NCBI GenBank assembly: GCA_934307185.1 | Contig: CAKRCJ010000066.1 | Span: 1 to 9,606 of the forward strand | Origin: an uncultured Roseburia sp. | Lineage (GTDB): Bacteria; Bacillota; Clostridia; Lachnospirales; Lachnospiraceae | Direction of reading: 5' to 3' | Length of the DNA: 9,606 nt | Part shown: positions 1 through 5,192 of the stretch, in pieces | Numbering within the stretch: the stretch's first letter is position 1 | How the letters are laid out: every line of letters starts with the position of its first letter | Position numbers and translations under genes: made by a program | Notes under the pieces: model-generated | Told to the model about the DNA's origin: nothing | What the model saw: only the letters and a program-made list of their open reading frames with translations | Database searches by the model: none

Positions 1-1290
1 CTTGTCAACCCATACCTTTACCATCTTGACAAGCTCAGAGTTTTTATCGACACCCTTCTCTTTTGGAAGATGATAATAAGAATTAATCCAGAGGGCAATG
101 CCTGCAAGTCCTGACGTATTAGAAACAGATACAAGCGGTGGACGGTTTAAAAACTTTCCTGTATCAAAAATGTTGTAAATCTCTTCGTTCTTTAAAAGCC
201 CGTCTGCATGAATACCGGCTCTTGTTACATTAAAGTTGCTTCCTACAAACGGTGTCCGGCTTGGCTGTACATATCCAAGCTCTTTTTCAAAATACTCTGC
301 CAGCTCTGTGATGACTGTGGTATCCATGCCGTCTAAGGTACCCTTTAACTGTGCATACTCAAATACCATAGCTTCAAGTGGTGTGTTACCGGTACGCTCA
401 CCAATACCGAATAAGGAACAGTTGACGCCGCTCGCTCCATAAAGCCATGCGGTTGTCGAATTATTAACTGCCTTATAAAAATCATTATGTCCGTGCCACT
501 CAATGAGTTCAGACGGCACACCGGCATGTGTGGTAAGTCCGTAAATAATACCTGGTACACTTCGTGGAATTACGGCACCCGGGAAGTTTACCCCATAACC
601 CATCGTATCGCAGGCGCGGACTTTAATCGGTATTTTATATTCGTCCATCAGCTTCATTAATTCCACACAGAATGGAATGACAAAACCATAAATATCGGAC
701 CTTGTAATATCCTCTAAATGACATCTTGGACTGATGCCTGTCTCCAGACAGTCTCTTATGACACTTAAGTATAAGTTCATTACTTCGCGTCTTGTCATTT
801 TCATTTTATAAAAAATGTGATAATCGGAACAGCTTACAAGAATTCCGGTTTCACGGAGTCCGATATCCTTTACAAGCTGGAAATCCTGTTTGCTGGCGCG
901 GATCCAGCTCGTAACCTCCGGGAACTTGTAACCGCGTTCCAGGCATTTATATACCGCATCACGATCTTTTTTGCTGTATAAGAAAAATTCGCTCTGACGA
1001 ATCAGCCCCTTCGGACCTCCTAATTTATGAAGATAGTCATAAATTGTCACAATCTGCTCCGTTGTATAAGGAGCTCTTGACTGCTGCCCGTCCCGGAAGG
1101 TTGTATCCGTAATCCAGATATTCTCCGGCATATTATGCGGAACAATACGGTCGTTAAACGCAATCTTCGGAATTTCATTATAAGGAAAAAGATTGTGAAA
1201 TACATTTGGCTCTTTTACATCTGCAAGCTGATAAAAATGTTCTTCCAACTGTAGCAGATTTGTTTTCTGATTCATTATAACTTCTCTCAT
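1..1290 (-). CDS. Re-citrate synthase / homocitrate synthase-like DRE-TIM enzyme (3' end outside window)
   Basis: 430 codons are visible; the gene runs off the left edge. The protein is an HMGL-like (DRE-TIM metallolyase) acyltransferase that condenses acetyl-CoA with a 2-oxo acid. Seen: TDTTFRDGQQS (residues 61-71) with catalytic/metal-binding R66-D67, a metal-binding HGHND at 266-270, and GERTGN at 297-302. The long N-terminal extension before the RDG motif (about 60 residues) and the overall text match, from memory, the Re-citrate synthase group first shown in Clostridium kluyveri, which makes citrate from oxaloacetate and is related to isopropylmalate and homocitrate synthases. Databases often label members '2-isopropylmalate synthase'. 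The start is the ATG at 1290 behind AGGAGG (1295-1300, only 4 nt away); an in-frame ATG at 1275 is too far from it. The family is about 450 residues, so little is missing. The DRE-TIM fold is certain; citrate as product is inferred. Confidence 0.85.
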   Translation of the reverse strand, partial: MREVIMNQKTNLLQLEEHFYQLADVKEPNVFHNLFPYNEIPKIAFNDRIVPHNMPENIWITDTTFRDGQQSRAPYTTEQIVTIYDYLHKLGGPKGLIRQSEFFLYSKKDRDAVYKCLERGYKFPEVTSWIRASKQDFQLVKDIGLRETGILVSCSDYHIFYKMKMTRREVMNLYLSVIRDCLETGISPRCHLEDITRSDIYGFVIPFCVELMKLMDEYKIPIKVRACDTMGYGVNFPGAVIPRSVPGIIYGLTTHAGVPSELIEWHGHNDFYKAVNNSTTAWLYGASGVNCSLFGIGERTGNTPLEAMVFEYAQLKGTLDGMDTTVITELAEYFEKELGYVQPSRTPFVGSNFNVTRAGIHADGLLKNEEIYNIFDTGKFLNRPPLVSVSNTSGLAGIALWINSYYHLPKEKGVDKNSELVKMVKVWVDK

Positions 1291-1372
1291 AAAGCCTCCT
1301 CGTCCTGCAGAAAAAATATCTCTTTTCCCGCTTTTGAATATATATGCAAAATATTTGGTTATTTTTACATGC

Positions 1373-1390
1373 ATAATTGTATACAATTAT
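1373..1390. promoter_or_regulatory. 18-bp perfect palindrome, probable GntR-type operator
   Basis: ATAATTGTATACAATTAT is a perfect inverted repeat with no spacer. It starts a few bases downstream of the predicted transcription start of the citrate synthase-like gene, where a bound repressor would block the polymerase. Its core TTGTATACAA fits the GntR-family pattern and closely resembles the Bacillus subtilis GntR operator as I recall it (ATACTTGTATACAAGTAT). No regulator gene is in the window. Confidence 0.6.
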
Positions 1391-1400
1391 ACTTTTTTAT

Positions 1401-1430
1401 ATTTTAGGCATTCTTGCATATATTTGTCAA
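1401..1430 (-). promoter_or_regulatory. sigma-A promoter of the citrate synthase-like gene
   Basis: On the minus strand a consensus -35 TTGACA (1430-1425) is followed after 18 bp by TAAAAT (1406-1401). Transcription should begin near 1394, giving a leader of roughly 105 nt that carries the 1373-1390 palindrome. No clear terminator separates it from the upstream receiver gene, so some read-through is possible. Confidence 0.7.
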
Positions 1431-1475
1431 GACATAATATTTTATAATTACTATAATCAGAAGTTATATAAACGT

Positions 1476-2504
1476 TTATTTTTTTATCGCACAATTTAAA
1501 ATATACTGATATTCTTCTTTCAATTCTACAGTACGGTAAACAAATGTATCCACCAGCATTTCTGTCAGTGAAAAAATATCCTGCCGTAATTTTTCATTTT
1601 TCTCTTTAAACAGGATTTCCCCATCTGCATTTGTACAATTCTTATAATCACATGCAAACCGGATGACATAATATTTCTCTGTCTCTTCAAGGAGAACCGC
1701 CATTTTATATTGGTCAAGAGCACTGGCATTTGCAATAATACCGATTACAAATGTAATGTCATTCATTTTATCCGGGAGGATAGAAAATTCTTTTGTTTTT
1801 TTCATCCTAAATATCTGATTTTTATTTTCATGATGGAACTCACTTATCAGGCTATTCATACAAATTGCATATTGTCCATTTCCATTTATTATATTGGAAA
1901 GGTATCTGTCAAATGTTTTCCGAATATATGTTTCTAGAAGAATACACCTGTCTGACTCTGCAATATCTGATGTCAGATTTTTATGTACCATCGCCATTAC
2001 AAGTTCTTTTGCCTGCTCATAAAGCTTTTCATTCTGTTTCCTGCTTTCATCCATGCGACAAAAATCTTCTTCGGAAAGTAACAGTGATTCATCCATCTGC
2101 CGGTCTCTGTTTTTTGCATGTTCCCGCAACGTTTTATATTCCAATGCTGCATAAATCGGTTCGAAAAAATCCTCTCTTGCACGACATGGAAGAATGATTG
2201 CCTTATATGCATTGTTTGCATTCAAAAAATTTACCGTTTCATTTATCTTTTTGCCATCTGACATAACAATCCGCACTGCATCCGGTGCAATCATTTCAGC
2301 CATGGAAAATAACTCTTCCCCACTGATAACCGGAAGTTCCATTTCACTGATAAGAACATCCACCTGTTTTTGTTCGAGTATCGTAATTGCCTGTTCTGCT
2401 GAGTCTGCAATTCCATATTCAAATTCTTTTTTGGATGACTTCAAAAAATCACTTATTTTCTTTGCTGTATTTTTATCTGGTTCTACAATTAAAACAAATC
2501 CCAT
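1476..2504 (-). CDS. Atypical response-regulator-like protein with degenerate receiver domain
   Basis: 342 residues. Residues 2-115 read as a CheY-like receiver: beta-1 FVLIVEPD (3-10), the beta-3 segment VDVLISEMELP (48-58), MSD (81-83) and IILPC (103-107). The phosphoacceptor aspartate is replaced by Glu54 and the conserved Lys before the beta-5 Pro is Leu105, so ordinary phosphorylation is unlikely; S82 sits at the Thr/Ser position. Residues about 125-170 are charged and probably coiled-coil. The C-terminal half has no recognised output domain; residues about 195-310 vaguely recall a histidine-kinase dimerisation/ATPase layout without catalytic boxes (weak inference). No DNA-binding, HD-GYP or GGDEF motif is visible. 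An in-frame GTG at 2519 overlaps the ribosome site, so the ATG at 2504 behind GGAGGG is the start. It is probably monocistronic with its own promoter. Confidence 0.8.
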   Translation of the reverse strand: MGFVLIVEPDKNTAKKISDFLKSSKKEFEYGIADSAEQAITILEQKQVDVLISEMELPVISGEELFSMAEMIAPDAVRIVMSDGKKINETVNFLNANNAYKAIILPCRAREDFFEPIYAALEYKTLREHAKNRDRQMDESLLLSEEDFCRMDESRKQNEKLYEQAKELVMAMVHKNLTSDIAESDRCILLETYIRKTFDRYLSNIINGNGQYAICMNSLISEFHHENKNQIFRMKKTKEFSILPDKMNDITFVIGIIANASALDQYKMAVLLEETEKYYVIRFACDYKNCTNADGEILFKEKNEKLRQDIFSLTEMLVDTFVYRTVELKEEYQYILNCAIKK

Positions 2505-2511
2505 GCTTGCT

Positions 2512-2517
2512 CCCTCC
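2512..2517 (-). promoter_or_regulatory. Ribosome site fixing the receiver-protein start
   Basis: GGAGGG on the minus strand lies 7 nt before the ATG at 2504. The alternative GTG start at 2519 would place this site inside the coding region and leave no ribosome site of its own, so it is rejected. Confidence 0.85.
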
Positions 2518-2529
2518 ACTCATATCATA

Positions 2530-2558
2530 AATATATCAAACAAGTATTTACATCACAA
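2530..2558 (-). promoter_or_regulatory. sigma-A-like promoter of the receiver-protein gene
   Basis: On the minus strand TTGTGA (2558-2553) and TATATT (2535-2530) are separated by 17 bp. The predicted start near 2523 leaves a leader of about 20 nt. Two direct copies of ACTTGT (2560-2555 and 2545-2540), 15 bp apart, overlap the -35 element and the spacer and could be a regulator site. Confidence 0.5.
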
Positions 2559-2578
2559 GTTTTAAAATATTTTTTGTA

Positions 2579-2605
2579 ACACTTTTTTTCTATTCCCATA
2601 AGATA
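2579..2605 (+). promoter_or_regulatory. Putative sporulation-type (sigma-K/E-like) promoter of the Cys-rich gene
   Basis: AC (2579-2580), 16 bp, then CATAAGATA (2597-2605) matches the Bacillus sigma-K pattern AC-N16-CATANNNTA. A sigma-A alternative here is poorer: TTGTAA at 2574 with TAAGAT after a 19-bp spacer. Transcription would begin near 2612, just before the ribosome site GGAGG at 2623-2627. The pattern is short and the DNA AT-rich, so a chance match is possible. Confidence 0.35.
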
Positions 2606-2634
2606 AGGTGTAAGAAAAAATTGGAGGATTTAAC

Positions 2635-2850
2635 ATGAGTGATTTAGCTGCAACAAACTGTGGTGGATGCGGATGCAATGAAGGAGGCTGCAATTCTATC
2701 CTTTGGATTATCATTTTATTGAGCTGCTGCTGCGGTAACAACGGCGGTTTCTGCGGTAATAACGGATGTGGCGGTGGAAATGACTGCTTATGGATCATCT
2801 TACTTCTTCTCTGCTGCGGTGGATGTGGAAATAATGGTGGTTTCTGCTAA
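2635..2850 (+). CDS. Small Cys/Gly-rich 'chorion class high-cysteine' type protein
   Basis: 71 residues, of which 14 are Cys and 18 Gly. It is built as an internal duplication: residues 17-40 and 47-71 each read Gly-rich turn, a hydrophobic LWII-L-L strand or helix, a Cys cluster (31-33; 60-61, 64) and a closing GNNGGFC. Such proteins in Lachnospiraceae are, from memory, labelled 'chorion class high-cysteine HCB protein 13'; the name rests on composition and function is unknown. The hydrophobic stretches are short (8-9 residues), so membrane insertion is doubtful. Disulfide cross-linking, metal binding or a spore/cell-surface role are all possible; the sporulation-like promoter favours a spore-layer role only weakly. 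The ribosome site GGAGG is 7 nt before the ATG, and a strong terminator follows 15 nt after the stop. Confidence 0.8.
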   Translation: MSDLAATNCGGCGCNEGGCNSILWIIILLSCCCGNNGGFCGNNGCGGGNDCLWIILLLLCCGGCGNNGGFC

Positions 2851-2865
2851 TATCGAAGTCTCCAT

Positions 2866-2901
2866 CAAAGAAAAAGAGCGGAAATCCGCTCTTTTTCTTT
2901 G
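2866..2901. terminator. Bidirectional intrinsic terminator with perfect 17-bp stem
   Basis: The arms 2866-2882 and 2885-2901 are perfectly complementary around a 2-nt AA loop, with a GAGCGGA/TCCGCTC core and flanking A- and T-rich arms that supply the U-run on either strand. It sits between two convergent genes, 15 nt after the Cys-rich gene's stop and 3 nt from the stop of the 49-residue gene, and so can serve both. Confidence 0.9.
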
Positions 2902-2904
2902 CAG

Positions 2905-3054
2905 TTATGATTTCTTTTTCTGCTTTCTTTTTTCTTCCGCTTCTTTTCTTTTTCTCACAATCTTTTCATATACCTCACATTCTTTTGGAACCGTTCTCTG
3001 TTTTAAACATTCTTCATCTATTTCGTACACGCTGTTATTTTCAATGATAAGCAT
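2905..3054 (-). CDS. Hypothetical 49-residue charged protein
   Basis: The frame starts with ATG at 3054, 3 nt after AAGGAG (3063-3058), and encodes 49 residues ending in TAA at 2905. Residues 1-14 (MLIIENNSVYEIDE) look like a small beta-hairpin. Residues 15-29 hold two cysteines (C16, C27) around a TVPKEC turn. Residues 30-49 form a strongly basic, helix-prone tail of Lys/Arg/Glu ending KKKS. The frame is real by several signs: a good ribosome site, a folded-looking N-terminus rather than shadow-frame composition, and a stop placed exactly at a bidirectional terminator. Function is unknown; the basic tail could bind nucleic acid or ribosomes (inference). I recognise no family. Confidence 0.7.
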   Translation of the reverse strand: MLIIENNSVYEIDEECLKQRTVPKECEVYEKIVRKRKEAEEKRKQKKKS

Positions 3055-3134
3055 ACGCTCCTTCTTTCCTATAATTAATCGGCCTCACTATTATTTTATG
3101 CCATATAGCCTTATCCTGAACCAATCCCTCATAC

Positions 3135-3152
3135 TTTCATTCATAAATGAAA
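3135..3152. repeat. Inverted repeat TTTCATT-CATA-AATGAAA, possible operator
   Basis: A perfect 7-bp inverted repeat with a 4-bp centre lies directly upstream of a -10-like GATAAT (3154-3159) that could drive the following plus-strand gene. The matching -35 region (near 3131) is poor, which would fit a promoter needing an activator or controlled by a repressor in its spacer. Length and AT content allow chance. Confidence 0.3.
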
Positions 3153-3188
3153 AGATAATTCATAAACTAAAAGAAAAAGGACTCATAT

Positions 3189-3524
3189 ATGGAAGAAAAT
3201 ATACCTGCCACAAATTTTGATACCATGACACAGACCCGGGAAATTCAAATGCTAAAAACAATTATTCCTTACATAAAAAGCTCACAAAAAATGCAATTTG
3301 CCATATTAATAAAGTATATGGAGCTTCAAAACACTCTCCAGTTTTTTTCCAAAGAGGAGCAGGTATTGTCGATGTGTTCCCTGCCGGAAGAAGAAAATAA
3401 TCCCCAGTCACTTTTAAACAGCCTGCGTCCGTTCTGCACTGCAAAAGAGTTAGAGACCATTGATATGCTGACAAATATGTTTTCCATGTTAGAAACGTAT
3501 GAAGCAATTTTTGCCAGCCAGTAA
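3189..3524 (+). CDS. Hypothetical protein, 111 residues, helical
   Basis: I do not recognise a family. The sequence is soluble and helix-rich, with no signal peptide, membrane segment or Cys motif. Residues 15-55 look like two amphipathic helices (REIQMLKTIIPYI; MQFAILIKYMELQNTLQFF), followed by a loop with acidic and polar residues (66-73), then a second helical part (74-110) containing ELETIDMLTNMFSML. The start is the ATG at 3189, 7 nt after AAAGGA (3176-3181). The next gene begins 27 nt after the stop with its own ribosome site, and the two share size, helical make-up and a P-F/L...AKE-type phrase, so they are probably co-transcribed and may work together or be distant relatives (inference). 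Confidence 0.75.
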   Translation: MEENIPATNFDTMTQTREIQMLKTIIPYIKSSQKMQFAILIKYMELQNTLQFFSKEEQVLSMCSLPEEENNPQSLLNSLRPFCTAKELETIDMLTNMFSMLETYEAIFASQ

Positions 3525-3551
3525 AAAATAAAAGGAAAAGGATGACATCAG

Positions 3552-3839
3552 ATGGAAAATGATATTTTTAAAAACAATCCGGTATTTCAGAATTTATCTC
3601 CGGAAAAGCTTTCTTTTCTTATGAATTTTGCCAATAGTAAAAAACCAACAGAAATGAAAGATATGGCACCTTTTTTGTTAGGCACATTAAATTCCGCCAA
3701 AAAACAGAATATTCAATTTACGAAGCCGGAATCGGAGCTTTTAATTTCTATCCTGAAACAGAATATGTCTCCGGAAGAAGCAAAAAAAGCCGACCGCATT
3801 ATACAGTTAATGAAAGAAAGAAGTGGACCGTCTCACTAG
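3552..3839 (+). CDS. Hypothetical protein, 95 residues, helical
   Basis: An all-helical small soluble protein of unknown function. Residues 9-28 (NPVFQNLSPEKLSFLMNFAN) resemble a helix-turn-helix-like bundle start; 33-49 are a hydrophobic-polar helix (MKDMAPFLLGTLNSAKK); 57-70 (KPESELLISILKQN) and 72-89 (SPEEAKKADRIIQLMKER) are two further amphipathic helices. No catalytic or metal motif is visible. The start is the ATG at 3552 after AAGGA (3538-3542). It lies 27 nt after the preceding small gene and probably forms an operon with it. Its last codons and stop lie inside a terminator hairpin: the KERSG segment is encoded by the left arm and the stop TAG is in the loop, so coding and termination signals overlap. 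Confidence 0.75.
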   Translation: MENDIFKNNPVFQNLSPEKLSFLMNFANSKKPTEMKDMAPFLLGTLNSAKKQNIQFTKPESELLISILKQNMSPEEAKKADRIIQLMKERSGPSH

Positions 3840-3859
3840 AGGCAGTCCACTTCTTTCTT
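3814..3859. terminator. Bidirectional terminator overlapping the end of the 95-residue gene
   Basis: The arms AAGAAAGAAGTGGAC (3814-3828) and its exact complement (3845-3859) enclose a 16-nt loop holding an inner CTC/GAG pair and the plus-strand stop codon. T-rich arms serve both directions. The minus-strand gene for the secreted protein stops at 3861, one base beyond the hairpin, so the element closes two convergent units. Confidence 0.85.
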
Positions 3860-3860
3860 A

Positions 3861-5174
3861 TTACCAGATAGATGCTACATCGACTTCTAACAATTTATCA
3901 ATTGGAGCGCTGCTTACACCTTTTCCGTCAGTTCCTTCAAAATACTTTGTACTTGCAGATTCAAAAAGCACATATAACTTATTATCTGCAATTGCAATCT
4001 CTTCCGAACAAGGCGGCATCTCTACTTTTACATTCGGATGTCCCGGACTCATATTCATTGCAATGAGGGAAGAATATACCCGTAAATAAGAAGACTGGTT
4101 TCTTCCAAGCGATGTACTTAAATAAACGGAACCCTGGGAATCAAATGCAATCCCCTGTACTTTACATGGGATGGCATATTCTCCTAAAACAACCATTTTA
4201 TCAGTGTTCTGGTCATACGTATAAGAATACATCTTGGAATGAAACATTTTACTGTAAGTTGCCACCCATATTCTTCCACCGTAACAGGTAATGCAGGATG
4301 GCGTATTTCTCAGACGGTATTCGTCGGAAATTGCCGATGCATCAATACAGTAACCCGGCGCATCCTCTGCAATAAGCTTAATGTATTCATAGGAAATTCT
4401 TTCCAATGTGTTTGAGTTTGAATGACAAATCCAAAGATTATCTCCATCAAAAGCTACCCCGCCAAGATGGCTGTCCTTTTTCATTCCAAGTGTCACAAGG
4501 TACTTTCCGCTTTCCCTGTCAAATACCATTAACGCACCCGGTTCGTTCTTGCTTTCCGTGTAAGCTGTCATAATGATATAATCCGGTGTAAAGCAAAGTC
4601 CCTGCATGCAAAGGTCAGAGCTGTTAATGCTGTTATTAATGTAATCTTCTTCTCTTGTAGACGGCATACCAGGAATTTCCAGATTATCCATGAAATTATA
4701 ATTACACTGCTTTAATTCCTTCTGGTTAAGACTTAACAAATTGCCTGTATGGTAAGAATACATTTCAACATTCAGATAATTGTCGATTGTCTCTGTCCAT
4801 TTTGCGAACAAAACCATGTCTTTCGCATTTTTTTTATTGATTTCGGTCACTTTTTTAGTATAACTGCTGTCTGTGTACCAGCCCGCAAAATTATACCCTT
4901 CCCGCTTTGGCACATCGAGCGTTACCGGAAGTTCTTCTTTATAGTAGACCTCTTTATTCTTTATGCTGTTTTCCCCGCCATTTAAAATATACATAACCTG
5001 ATAGCTGTCCTCAGATACGTTTTCATATGGGTCAACCGCAATACTCTCATTATAAATCATGCCTTCCGAAGAAATTCCAATTCCCTCAATCGTATGTGCA
5101 CGCGCAATCTGAGGGTCATTGATTACAAGAATAAACGCATATAAAATTATGAATAAATTTCTTGCAGTCTTCAT
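3861..5174 (-). CDS. Secreted protein with one InlB B-repeat and probable beta-propeller
   Basis: 437 residues. Residues 1-26 are a signal peptide: K4/R5, a hydrophobic core LFIILYAFILVI, and an A-R-A cleavage site before H27. There is no lipobox Cys, no LPXTG and no C-terminal membrane helix, so it is probably released or held non-covalently. Residues 58-126 are one Listeria-Bacteroides (InlB B) repeat, seen as YQVMYILNGG, AGWYTD (97-102) and VLFAKW (121-126). Residues about 190-410 contain repeated strand patterns with blade-like phrases (GGVAFDGDNLWI, PSCITCYGGRIWVAT, VQGIAFDSQGSVYLST, EEIAIADNKLYVLF), suggesting a beta-propeller of the SMP-30/NHL kind; no catalytic residues are evident. 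The ribosome site AAAGGAG (5189-5183) is 8 nt before the ATG. It starts 18 nt after the EF-G-like gene and is probably co-transcribed with it, an odd pairing. Ligand and role are unknown. Confidence 0.8.
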   Translation of the reverse strand: MKTARNLFIILYAFILVINDPQIARAHTIEGIGISSEGMIYNESIAVDPYENVSEDSYQVMYILNGGENSIKNKEVYYKEELPVTLDVPKREGYNFAGWYTDSSYTKKVTEINKKNAKDMVLFAKWTETIDNYLNVEMYSYHTGNLLSLNQKELKQCNYNFMDNLEIPGMPSTREEDYINNSINSSDLCMQGLCFTPDYIIMTAYTESKNEPGALMVFDRESGKYLVTLGMKKDSHLGGVAFDGDNLWICHSNSNTLERISYEYIKLIAEDAPGYCIDASAISDEYRLRNTPSCITCYGGRIWVATYSKMFHSKMYSYTYDQNTDKMVVLGEYAIPCKVQGIAFDSQGSVYLSTSLGRNQSSYLRVYSSLIAMNMSPGHPNVKVEMPPCSEEIAIADNKLYVLFESASTKYFEGTDGKGVSSAPIDKLLEVDVASIW

Positions 5175-5192
5175 GACCCCCGCTCCTTTCTC

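Noticed and set aside
1431..1479. Terminator between the receiver gene and the citrate synthase-like gene
   Set aside because: Only short AT palindromes (for example ATAAACGTTTAT at 1468-1479) without a GC stem or loop; not a convincing intrinsic terminator.
2505..2519. GTG start adding five residues to the receiver protein
   Set aside because: The GTG overlaps the GGAGGG ribosome site belonging to the ATG at 2504.
2194..2565. Plus-strand open frame of 123 codons opposite the receiver-protein gene
   Set aside because: Antisense to a clearly better gene; low-complexity Ser/Ile-rich product, no ribosome site, runs through the minus-strand promoter.
2562..2798. Minus-strand frame encoding a Pro/His-rich product
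   Set aside because: Mirror image of the Gly/Cys codons of the plus-strand miniprotein; composition explained by that gene.
3061..3100. CATAAAATA as a second sporulation-type -10 for the 49-residue gene
   Set aside because: No AC at the required upstream distance; the pattern is common in AT-rich DNA.
2768..3220. Plus-strand frame of 150 codons across the terminator and spacer
   Set aside because: Crosses a strong terminator, overlaps three better genes and is rich in Phe/Ser as expected antisense to the Lys/Glu-rich 49-residue gene.
3861..3960. Search for a cell-wall sorting signal at the C-terminus of the secreted protein
   Set aside because: The protein ends in VDVASIW with no LPXTG-like motif, hydrophobic helix or basic tail.
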